NCBI GenBank assembly: GCA_945875085.1
Contig: CAMCJU010000026.1
Span: 1 to 9,031 of the forward strand
From: Candidatus Phycorickettsia trachydisci
GTDB lineage: Bacteria; Pseudomonadota; Alphaproteobacteria; Rickettsiales; Rickettsiaceae
Reading direction: 5' to 3'
DNA: 9,031 nt
In this document: positions 1-7,800 of the stretch, piece by piece
Layout: the number at the start of each line of letters is the position of its first letter
How positions within the stretch are numbered: the stretch's first letter is position 1
Position numbers and translations under genes: made by a program
The notes under the pieces: model-generated
The model's database searches: none
Told to the model about the DNA's origin: nothing
What the model saw: the letters and a program-made list of their open reading frames with translations, nothing else

Positions 1-1
1 C

Positions 2-130
2 GGGCAGACCTTTTGTGTAAAGCAGTTCCCTCAGGGCTATAGGTTCGACAAACCTGCCTTGGCTAAAGGTAGCACTAAATATAGTGTTACGGGTCGCAAG
101 AAGCCCCCACTAGAACAGCTTGCTGTTTAG
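2..130 (+). CDS. tnpB: TnpB-like RNA-guided endonuclease, C-terminal 42 residues (5' truncated by the window)
   Basis: Frame 2 is open from the window edge and ends with TAG at 128-130. The peptide contains CVKQFPQGY and, near the end, TGRKKPPLEQLAV. This Arg/Lys/Pro-rich tail ending in a PPLEQL-type motif is what I recall from the extreme C-terminus of IS605-family TnpB proteins, after the RuvC and zinc-finger segments. TnpB is a nuclease guided by an omega RNA transcribed from the element's 3' end; it cuts donor sites and so helps retain the element. None of the catalytic residues lies in the visible part, so activity cannot be assessed. The hairpin-rich right end begins inside the coding sequence, as expected for this family. 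Identification rests on a short tail plus the adjoining end structure. Confidence 0.7.
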   Translation, partial: GQTFCVKQFPQGYRFDKPALAKGSTKYSVTGRKKPPLEQLAV

Positions 131-147
131 TTGCGGGAGTATGTCAC
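71..147 (+). ncRNA. Candidate omega RNA 3' scaffold overlapping the tnpB end
   Basis: Two consecutive hairpins can be drawn. The first pairs 71-77 with 82-88 (core CACTA, loop AATA, TAGTG, plus one A-T and one G-T pair). The second is longer: AACAG (114-118), loop CTTG, CTGTT (123-127), extended by CTA/TAG (110-112 with 128-130, G113 bulged) and a C-rich strand (104-109) against TTGCGGG (131-137). In IS200/IS605 elements the omega RNA is made from the sense strand of the tnpB 3' end, and its guide is the DNA just outside the right end, here roughly 148-167. The structure is visible; its transcription is inferred. The 5' end of the RNA probably lies outside the window. Confidence 0.45.
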
Positions 148-360
148 TACGTCTGAGCCTTGTAGTTGAATAATCTTCTTGTAGAAAAATTTAAGTTTAA
201 TTATCAAAAGCATTTTAGTATACTATTAACAAAGGCTAGCTTGACATATAGTGGAAATTTTTTAGCTCTGACGTTTGGCGGCTCTGGAATTTGTCAGATC
301 TTGGCAACGCAAGGCTTGCCTTGTTAATCTATGGCTATGTAAAACGAAAAACATAAATTT
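148..360 (+). other. Intergenic region between the TnpB element and the TPR gene; contains two hairpins
   Basis: About 210 bp with no supportable gene. The first half is AT-rich and contains TATACT (219-224) with only a poor -35 match upstream, and an isolated TTGACA (241-246) without a good -10 at normal spacing. The part from about 265 to 323 is clearly richer in G+C than its surroundings and holds two hairpins. TCTGAC (267-272) pairs with GTCAGA (293-298) around a 20-nt loop, and CAAGGC (310-315) pairs with GCCTTG (318-323) with almost no loop. No T-run follows the second hairpin, so it does not look like an intrinsic terminator. It may be a structured leader, a small RNA or an old repeat remnant. 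Confidence 0.4.
301..330 (+). promoter_or_regulatory. Weak sigma-70-like promoter candidate for the TPR gene
   Basis: TTGGCA (301-306) matches five of six -35 consensus bases. It lies 18 bp before TAATCT (325-330), which keeps the first two and the last base of TATAAT. Transcription would start about 23 nt before the ATG at 361. The second hairpin (310-323) would lie in the spacer. The -10 is poor, so this is only the best of several weak options. Confidence 0.25.
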
Positions 361-3042
361 ATGAAATATCTGATAAAAGCTTTATTGATTGTACTTTTTG
401 CGGCAAATGCTTACGCAGTAAAACTAATTAAAATAGAAACAAAAGATTTTAGCAAGCAAGTAGCGTTTGTGTTCCATCATCCAGATCGGCAAAATCTGCA
501 TATCACTACCATTGGTAAGCAGGTTGTTGTCACAAGTGATAGTGCGATAAAATTAACACAAGTAAATTACGCTGCTTTTGCAAAATTTGCATCGAATTTG
601 CAGTTATCAAAAACCAACAAAGGCTTTAGTTTTAAGTTTTTAGGAGAATATAGCGATTTTCATAAAATCAATGGCGAAAAATTTACTGCCATAGAGTTTA
701 ATGTTTCGGATAAAAATTCAGATAAGCAAGCCCAGAAAGCTATCCAGAAGATTACCCAGAAGATTATCGACAAATCTAGCGAAATTAACCTGACTCGCAA
801 AAACCAAGATGTTGTCATCCATTTTCCATGGCAGCAAAATGTAGGTGCTGCTGTGTTTATTAAAGATCAATATTTATGGGTAGTTTTTGATAAATACAAA
901 AAGTTTACATTAAATGTCAAAGACCCCATAATCAAATCAGCATCGCAGTTGCAAGATAGTCAAAAAACTATTCTTAAATTTAAGTTACTCCAGCCCCAAA
1001 GCGCTAAATTTGACAGAGATACAACAGGAGTGACTATAACGCTGGGAAATTTTACAGATGCCATATCTGGTAAAAATATTAGTATAGTGCCGTTTGAATC
1101 TGATAAAAAAACTCTGATAGAAGCGCAAGATACTAAAATGTATAAACTGCATGACCCAAATAGCGGCCAGTACCTTTATGTCTTTACTTTGCTAAGTAGT
1201 GGCAAGATCAACAAGCCAATAGATGGTAAAAAATATCAAATTTTAGAAACTAGCCAGGGTATTGTTATTGCATCTGAAAATCAAGATTTGCAAATTAATA
1301 AACATGAGCAGGGCCTGTTGGTAGGCTTTAAGGATAAAACAATTAATCCAGACTTGTTGTTTGAAGACTTTAGCGATGCCAATGGATTGTTGCCTCTTTG
1401 CATATTAGACCCAAATGCGCAAAATTTTATAGTTGAAAAATCAAAGTTAGAGAAGGCTCTGACTAACGATCTGCCAGAGAGGGAAATGTATAGCAACATT
1501 AGGCAATTGGCAAATTTGCATTTTTGTCATGGCATGCAGCAAGAATCTTTAGGAGCCTTGAATATAGCTTCTATTAGGTATCCAGCATTGTTTAGCAAGG
1601 ACTTACAAGCCTATCTTTTAACTGCAATAAATTTAGGTTTTACTAATCAGTATTCCAAAGCTAAAAATATATATGAGCAAATTTTTTCCAAACTGTCGCA
1701 AGAGCAAAGTTATAAGGCCATTGCTTTGTGGAACAATTACAATGAATTTAAGCTGAAGAACAATAAAATCCACATAAACTTGTTAGATAACATGGAGATC
1801 ATCAATGACTATCCAGATGATTTGTACTTTAGGCTAGTGATTTGCGGCATTGAATCTTATCTGCAAGATAATCTACTTGATAATGTGCAAAAAGTATATA
1901 ACATATTAAGGCACAATCAAGATCCTAAAATCCAAAATGATTTATTGTTTTTAAAAGCACAACTTTATACTTTGCAAAATAATAACGCTCTTGCTAAACA
2001 AGCGTATCAGACGATACTGAAAAACTCTTCAGGTGATAATTTTAATTTACTAAGAGCAACTATCAAGCTTACCAATATTAAATATCTGGAGAAAGAAATT
2101 AGCGCTCATGATGCGATTAATGCTCTTAGCGCTTTGCGTTTTTCATGGAGGGGTGATGCTTTGGAGCAAGATTTGTTACTAAGCTTGGTTTTTTATTATC
2201 AAGAACTGGATGACAAAATTAACGTCCTTAGAACTTATAAATATATTGAAAATTGCTTTGAAAACAAATTCATGGATTTAGAAATTACAACAAAAACTCA
2301 CTCCATAGCTAGGGAAATTTTCTTATCAAGCAGTGCTCGTAGCGATCTGGAGAATGTTTCTTTGTTTTTAGAATTTGAAAATTATCTCTCATTAGATGCC
2401 GATGGCATTAAGATAATTCTGCAAACAGCCAAGCGAATGATCGATTTAACATTGCATGAGTCAGCTATAGAATTATTAACAAAATACATTACTAAAGCCA
2501 ACGGGAATGATAAGTTAGAATTTGCAGATTTGATAGCTCAGAGTTATCTAGACAGCCAAAAGCCTAAAGAAGCAATTAAAATTCTAGAAGCTACAGATTT
2601 GGCTAATAACTCATTTGCTGAATATGCAAAACGCTTGGTCCTGAAAGCTCTGGCTCATGAAGCGCTAGGCAATTTAGATAAGGCTATTTCTTATATATCG
2701 CAAGATAGCAGCCCCAATGGCTACTTAATAAAAAAGCGCATCTATTTTAAGGCCAAGCATTGGCAAAAATTTATTGATTTAATCGAAGGATCGGTATTTG
2801 AAAGCATGCAAGATAATATCGATAATAATAATCAAGTAAGTCAAGATGTTATTATGCTGGCAATTAGTTATGCCTCATTAGATCAAAAAGAAAATTTACA
2901 GACATTGATCGATTATCTCAAGAGAAGCCCAAATACGCAAAACTCTTTGAAGAACTTCTCTTCATTGGCAAAATTCCAAGATGAGGATCTGAGCGTTGAA
3001 AATCTAGAAAAATTTATAGATTACTATAAACAGGTATTTTAG
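361..3042 (+). CDS. Exported large tetratricopeptide-repeat protein, function unknown
   Basis: The 893-residue protein starts with a clear Sec signal peptide: KYLIK, a hydrophobic core, and ANAYA with likely signal peptidase I cleavage after Ala19, so it should act in the periplasm or at the cell surface. Residues about 20-340 are beta-rich with no repeat I recognise; GAAVFIKDQYLWVVFD (162-177) recalls a phrase from large alphaproteobacterial TPR proteins, from memory only. From about 380 to the end it is helical with degenerate TPR-like units, clearest near 416-440, 528-552, 719-745 and 757-780. ATG 361 is the first start after an in-frame stop at 340-342; no Shine-Dalgarno sequence is evident. 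The stop lies two bases before ftsY, so the two are probably cotranscribed and perhaps translationally coupled. A scaffold or envelope-assembly role is possible but unproven. No catalytic motif was seen. Confidence 0.85.
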   Translation: MKYLIKALLIVLFAANAYAVKLIKIETKDFSKQVAFVFHHPDRQNLHITTIGKQVVVTSDSAIKLTQVNYAAFAKFASNLQLSKTNKGFSFKFLGEYSDFHKINGEKFTAIEFNVSDKNSDKQAQKAIQKITQKIIDKSSEINLTRKNQDVVIHFPWQQNVGAAVFIKDQYLWVVFDKYKKFTLNVKDPIIKSASQLQDSQKTILKFKLLQPQSAKFDRDTTGVTITLGNFTDAISGKNISIVPFESDKKTLIEAQDTKMYKLHDPNSGQYLYVFTLLSSGKINKPIDGKKYQILETSQGIVIASENQDLQINKHEQGLLVGFKDKTINPDLLFEDFSDANGLLPLCILDPNAQNFIVEKSKLEKALTNDLPEREMYSNIRQLANLHFCHGMQQESLGALNIASIRYPALFSKDLQAYLLTAINLGFTNQYSKAKNIYEQIFSKLSQEQSYKAIALWNNYNEFKLKNNKIHINLLDNMEIINDYPDDLYFRLVICGIESYLQDNLLDNVQKVYNILRHNQDPKIQNDLLFLKAQLYTLQNNNALAKQAYQTILKNSSGDNFNLLRATIKLTNIKYLEKEISAHDAINALSALRFSWRGDALEQDLLLSLVFYYQELDDKINVLRTYKYIENCFENKFMDLEITTKTHSIAREIFLSSSARSDLENVSLFLEFENYLSLDADGIKIILQTAKRMIDLTLHESAIELLTKYITKANGNDKLEFADLIAQSYLDSQKPKEAIKILEATDLANNSFAEYAKRLVLKALAHEALGNLDKAISYISQDSSPNGYLIKKRIYFKAKHWQKFIDLIEGSVFESMQDNIDNNNQVSQDVIMLAISYASLDQKENLQTLIDYLKRSPNTQNSLKNFSSLAKFQDEDLSVENLEKFIDYYKQVF
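744..767 (+). repeat. Two-copy 12-bp tandem repeat inside the TPR gene
   Basis: CCAGAAGATTAC (744-755) is followed directly by CCAGAAGATTAT (756-767), identical except for the last base. The unit keeps the reading frame and produces the repeated peptide QKITQKII near residues 129-136, in the non-TPR N-terminal half. It looks like a small in-frame duplication. Confidence 0.7.
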
Positions 3043-3044
3043 CT

Positions 3045-3950
3045 ATGAAATGGTTTGATGAAGTTAAAAAGCGCTTCAGCAGTACAACAAGTAAAATTAC
3101 TCAGGCGGTATCAGATCTTATTAACAAGAAACATCTTGATTATAGCTCTCTGCAAGATTTAGAAGAGGCGTTATTGAAAGCAGATTTAGGAGTCAGCATA
3201 ACTTCTAAGTTAATTACAAAAATCAAGGAGCTAAAATTTGATAAAAAAATAGATCTGGAAACAATCAAGGAAGAGATCGCAAAAGTTATTGCTCAAGACG
3301 TAAGCTCTGATTTTAATCAGCTCAAGCTAGCAGATGGTATAACGGTAGTTTTAGTTTGCGGAGTAAACGGCAATGGCAAGACGACTACCATAGGCAAGCT
3401 GGCTCATTACTATAAACTCCAAGGATGCAAAATAGTTTTAAGCGCTTGCGACACATTTAGGGCAGCAGCCCAAGAGCAATTAAAGTATTGGGCCGATAAA
3501 ACTAACGTCAGCATAATTGCAGCAGAAAAACAAGGGGCTGATCCAGCCAGCGTGGCATATAAAGCATTAGAGCATGCAAAAGAAATAGGGGCTGATTTAC
3601 TTCTGATCGATACCGCAGGCAGATTGAATAATAACAAGAATTTAATGGAAGAGCTGGCCAAAATTCGCAAAGTAATTGCAAAATTAGACCCATCAGCGCC
3701 GCATTACTCTTTATTGGTGCTTGATGCTACTACTGGGCAAAATGCCTTGCAGCAAGTTAAGGACTTTAAAAACATTACCGATTTAAATGGCATTATCCTT
3801 ACTAAAATGGATGGCACGGCCAAAGCTGGAGCAATAATTAATATCATAGAGCAATTTAAGACTCCTGTATATTTCATTGGCACGGGGGAGAAAATTGGCG
3901 ATCTTGAGAAATTTGATGCTTATAAATTTGCCTATAATTTATTTAAATAA
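3045..3950 (+). CDS. ftsY: Signal recognition particle receptor FtsY
   Basis: FtsY is the membrane-associated SRP GTPase that receives ribosome-nascent chain complexes from Ffh and hands them to the Sec translocon. The 301 residues contain a short N domain (about 1-85; MKWFDEVKKRF at the start, ALLKADLGV at 42-50) and a full G domain. G1 is GVNGNGKTTT (106-115), G2 DTFRAAAQEQL (136-146), G3 DTAGR (189-193), G4 TKMDGTAKAG (253-262), and the closing loop GTGEKIGDLEKFD (279-291). The closing loop distinguishes FtsY from Ffh, and no M domain follows. The long acidic A domain of E. coli FtsY (497 residues in total) is absent, as is usual in compact alphaproteobacterial versions. ATG 3045 lies two bases after the TPR stop; an AGG about ten bases upstream is a weak ribosome site. 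All GTPase motifs are intact. Confidence 0.97.
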   Translation: MKWFDEVKKRFSSTTSKITQAVSDLINKKHLDYSSLQDLEEALLKADLGVSITSKLITKIKELKFDKKIDLETIKEEIAKVIAQDVSSDFNQLKLADGITVVLVCGVNGNGKTTTIGKLAHYYKLQGCKIVLSACDTFRAAAQEQLKYWADKTNVSIIAAEKQGADPASVAYKALEHAKEIGADLLLIDTAGRLNNNKNLMEELAKIRKVIAKLDPSAPHYSLLVLDATTGQNALQQVKDFKNITDLNGIILTKMDGTAKAGAIINIIEQFKTPVYFIGTGEKIGDLEKFDAYKFAYNLFK

Positions 3951-3971
3951 ATCAATCCATAGCATTTATAG

Positions 3972-3986
3972 CGCCAATTACTGGCG
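3972..3986 (+). terminator. Small hairpin between convergent ftsY and queF, possible weak terminator
   Basis: CGCCA (3972-3976) pairs with TGGCG (3982-3986) around a five-base loop. On the plus strand it is followed by a T-rich but interrupted stretch (ACTTATTCTATTT), 21 bases after the ftsY stop. The hairpin contains the queF stop codon (3978-3980). The stem is only five pairs and there is no uninterrupted U-run, so termination would be inefficient. It is the only such structure visible at this convergent junction. Confidence 0.4.
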
Positions 3987-4799
3987 ACTTATTCTATTTA
4001 ATTCCGGATAAGTCTTGATGCTTGTTGCTCTATACGGCGATATGTCAATGCCGCCTCGTCTAGTATATTTTGCATATACGCTTAAATAATTCGGATTATA
4101 TGTTTTTATTAAATCCATATACACTCTCTCGACGCATTGCTCGTGAAAGCCGCTGTGATTGCGGTAAGAAATTAGATACTTTAATAATGCGCTATGATCA
4201 ATAGGATGTCCTTTGTACTCAATAAATATGGTTGCCCAATCTGGCTGCTTAGTAACAAGGCAATTGGATTTAAATAAATCAGAGTACAACTTTTCCTCTA
4301 CAATGGTAGAAGAATTCAAAGGCGCCAGCAATGTGCTATCAACGTCAAGGCTACTTGGCGCGTGAATTTCAAGATCATCCAGGCATATACCCTCTTGATG
4401 CGTAAACAAATACACGTCTGCAACACTTAGCAATTCTACTTTAACATTAGTATCGGCATTTTTTGACAGATCTTGCTCCATAGCTTGCAAGACGATAGAT
4501 TGGCTGGCAAATTTTGTGCAATTAAAGGAATTCAGGTAAAGCTTTAGCGATTTAGATTCTATGATATATCTTGAGGATGCATCAAAAATGAATCTGCCAA
4601 TAGCAACCCTAGGTTTTCCTTGCGCATTTAGCCATGAAATCTCATACGCATGCCATATATCCATGCCTTGGAAGGGAAGGTGATCATGTATGCCTATTTG
4701 GCGGCGTTTTTCAGCGCGCGGCAAGGGGCACAAAAGGTTTGGATCATATTGATCGGGATAGCTAGACTTTTTACCCAAAGGGGAGAAATTTTCTGACAT
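3978..4799 (-). CDS. queF: NADPH-dependent 7-cyano-7-deazaguanine (preQ0) reductase QueF
   Basis: QueF is a cytosolic tunnelling-fold enzyme that reduces the nitrile of preQ0 to the aminomethyl group of preQ1, using two NADPH, in the queuosine tRNA-modification pathway. The 273-residue length fits the two-domain E. coli (YqcD) type of about 282 residues, not the short Bacillus type. The signature ESKSLKLYLNSFN is at 81-93. The catalytic block SNCLVTKQPDW places the thioimide-forming cysteine at Cys180 and the proton donor at Asp187. FHEQCVER (218-225) supplies the substrate-binding glutamate, Glu220. All key residues are intact. The start at 4797-4799 is nine bases after the addA stop, without a Shine-Dalgarno sequence, so expression probably depends on read-through from addA. 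Other queuosine genes are not in the window, so whether preQ0 is made or imported is unknown. Confidence 0.97.
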   Translation of the reverse strand: MSENFSPLGKKSSYPDQYDPNLLCPLPRAEKRRQIGIHDHLPFQGMDIWHAYEISWLNAQGKPRVAIGRFIFDASSRYIIESKSLKLYLNSFNCTKFASQSIVLQAMEQDLSKNADTNVKVELLSVADVYLFTHQEGICLDDLEIHAPSSLDVDSTLLAPLNSSTIVEEKLYSDLFKSNCLVTKQPDWATIFIEYKGHPIDHSALLKYLISYRNHSGFHEQCVERVYMDLIKTYNPNYLSVYAKYTRRGGIDISPYRATSIKTYPELNRISRQ

Positions 4800-4808
4800 A
4801 AATAGGGT

Positions 4809-7800
4809 TTAAAATATTTGCATAAAATCTGCATGCATCAACCAAAGTATTTTAGCCTCAACTTTTTTATTAGGATATATTTGCTCTATCGCTTCTTTAT
4901 AATTTAAAAGCTGTTGTAGGTACTTTTTTGGCACTTGTGAGATTGATTTTGGCAAAATTTTATCAGTTTTATAATCAACTATAATTATTTTATCATGAAA
5001 AACGCATAGCAAGTCAATTCTAGATAATTTATCAGTATTGCCAATATTAACTTCGGTTTTGACCTCTTCTTGCAAAAGCTGTTTAAATTCATCGCTTAGC
5101 TTTAATTTATCCAATTCGGGCAAAATAGCTACCCTATAATATTCTGGTAGCAGATTTAATAAATCGTGCGTAACAAGCATTGAGAGATCTTTTTTGTTGA
5201 TACTATCTTCTAAAATCTTGTGAACTATCTTGCCATAGTAGGCCGACTTTTCGGTTACTAAAGGAGAATTTGCCTCAAAATTAGGCGCTTCTTGTTTTAA
5301 GACTTGAGTTCTAGCAGCCAAACTTACATTAATCACAGGCATTAAAGGCATGTCATTATCAGGGGGGGGTTTTAACGCGGCCAGTGGTGGCAGCAGCGCG
5401 CTTTGCTTGTGAAATATGATTAGATTTGGCTTTTCTTGACGAGTCAAGCTCTCTTGAAGTGCATTGCGCATGATACTATACCAGCATTTTTCATCAATAT
5501 TATTGCTGCCCAAGGATCCGCAAACTATCAATTGTTCTTGCGCTCTGGTTACGCCAACATAAAGCAAGCGCAAGTACTCTTTATACTGTTTTTGACTCTC
5601 TTCTTCTTTTAAATTATCATAAAATCTATTATGTTTGCTTGCGCTAAATGCAAAAAATGGGCAATAGCGCTGATCCCATAAAAATTTGCTCCTGCTCTTG
5701 GGTAAGCCTGTGGTATCGGGCAGGATAACTATTGGCGATTGCAGCCCCTTAGAGGCGTGCACGGTCATGATTTTAATCACCCCACCGCTACTTGCGTCTC
5801 TATTAATTTGGATATCCAAATTACTACACCAGAGTATAAATGCCTGCATGTTTCCGGAGATTTCTTGCTCAAACTTTAGCGCCAAGCTAATTAACTCATT
5901 AATAGAATCAAGACTTTCTTGGCCATTGATGCTTAAAAACTTTGCTAAGTTATTATTGACATAAACTAAGATATGAAAAAAATCACTTATCGAAACTCTT
6001 TGAGCTAAAGACTTGATTGAATCTAGCTGCCCAGAAATATCACAATACTTTGGATTGCTATAAATTTGCGTATACAAATTGCCTTGGCGCTGATAGCAAA
6101 GCTCATACAAACACGCCGGACTGATGTTAATTAACGCAGATCTAAGTAGACAAGCTAAGTTTAGCTCATCGGGTGGCAATAAAGCAAATTTTGCCGCGCT
6201 AAGTAGGTCTTGCACTGATAAATCTTCAAACAAACTGATGCGGTCTAGTCCAGAAACAGGCAGCCCAAAACTTTTCAACTCTTTAACTAGCAGCAATGCA
6301 AAATCGTTTCTTTGTCTTAGCAGGATCATAAAATCTTGCGGCTCTACAACGTTTTTAGTTGAAAACAATACCTTCTTAGAATCTAGAGTTTCTTTGATGT
6401 ATTTGGCGATATCTACAGCTAATTTTGCTTTGCTGCTGATAAGATCATCTTGTAAAAGTATTGGCCAAAATATCTCTGGTTTGTCTTGATTTTTATGTAC
6501 ATCCCAGAGCTCTATGCTGCCTCCGAAATTTTCCAAGTAGCAGCTGAGCGCAAAATTATCAGCCTGGAAAAGCAAGGGGTCTTGCGCGCGTACTTGCTTG
6601 AAAATTCGCTCGACTGCCTCAAGTATTATGCTAGATGACCTATAGGAGGTTGTTAAATTAACTACTCTGTGATCTTTTTTGGCTAAGAACAGTTGGCTTA
6701 GGATTTCTGCCTTAATGTTATTAAATTGGTGATATTCGGCTCCTTGAAAGCTATAAATAGATTGCTTTTCGTCGCCAACGATAAAAATTGACTTTTGCTC
6801 TTGGGCGCTACTTTCTCCAGCGACAAAATCACTAAGTAGCGTTAGTATTAAACTCCATTGATAGATACTGGTATCTTGCGCCTCATCAACAAGTATGTGC
6901 TCGATGCCTCCATCTAGTTTATACAATATCCAATCTTTATGCTCTGATTTGCTCAGCAAGTTATGAGCATGATATATTAAATCATCGTAATCAAGAAATC
7001 CGCATGCCAGTTTATGAGCTTGATATTTTTCAATCACCGCTTTAGCTAGTTCGTAGAGTTTAAGGCTCGATTGTAGCAAATGGATTGTTTTAATATAATC
7101 TTGCGCCTCAAAGATAATCTCTTGAATTAGACTTAGCAACCTTGCTTGCTTGGGGCTGGAATCTTGTAATTTTTTGGTTAGTAGTTTTTTCTTTTTTTGA
7201 TCATCTTTAGTCAGAAATGCATTTTTAAGATGGTAAAATTTCTCTTTTACTTGACTTTCGTCCTTAGCAACAACATACTGCGATATCAAAAAGGCAAAAT
7301 CCGGTATTACTATTTCTTGTTGATATTTTGCCAACAATACTTGCGTTTGCCTTAGGTAGCTAAACGTATCTAATTCATCTAGCTTTAAAGTCTCTTGCAA
7401 ATAATTTTTATAATCAGCCTTAGCAGTAAACTTTTCGAATAAATATTTAAATTTTATTTTCTGCTCTAGAATCTCCCCAATTAGCTCATCAAATTTTGTC
7501 TCATGCATTTGGCCTAAAATAGCTGTATTTAGTTGCTCAAGTAATGGATCTATTATCAAAGCTTGTTTAATTAAAGAGAAATTCTTTTGCTCCCCCAGCT
7601 CATCTATAATTTTAAAACTTGGGGAAATTCCAGCCTCAAGAGGAAATTGTTTTAGTATTTTCTGACAAAACGAGTGTATTGTATAGATATTTAAATTATT
7701 GCTGGTTTGCAGGTATTGCGATAGCAGATTTTTTGCCCTGGCTATTTCTTTGTTTGTAGGAGCCTGTCCTGTTAACATCTCCAGCTGCAGCTTAAGTTCT

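Larger units (their letters stand above)
1..147 (+). mobile_element. Right end of an IS200/IS605-type (IS1341-like, TnpB-carrying) element, partial
   Basis: The window opens inside the element; only its right end is visible. It consists of the 3' end of a tnpB-like frame (stop at 128-130) followed by a G-rich block and the motif GGGAGTATGTCA (135-146). This resembles the right ends of many TnpB elements, where a bulged subterminal hairpin is bound by the Y1 transposase TnpA. The hairpin here pairs 104-112 with 128-137 around a perfect AACAG/CTGTT stem, with G113 bulged. The exact boundary, placed near 147, is inferred from resemblance and could be off by several bases. The left end, any tnpA and the TAM are outside the window, so autonomy cannot be judged. 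Confidence 0.65.

Noticed and set aside
2..130. Treating the left-edge frame as a separate small protein
   Set aside because: It has no start codon in the window and matches the pattern of a TnpB C-terminal tail continuing from upstream.
241..270. TTGACA at 241-246 as the -35 of the TPR gene promoter
   Set aside because: At 16-18 bp spacing there is no sequence resembling TATAAT.
247..330. Possible SRP RNA (4.5S), tmRNA or tRNA in the gap upstream of the TPR-ftsY pair
   Set aside because: Hairpins are present, but I could not find the conserved SRP RNA apical loop, a tRNA cloverleaf or a T-arm.
3410..3693. Minus-strand open frames inside ftsY, and similar small frames opposite addA and the TPR gene
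   Set aside because: They lie entirely within strongly supported genes, have no recognisable product and no start signals.
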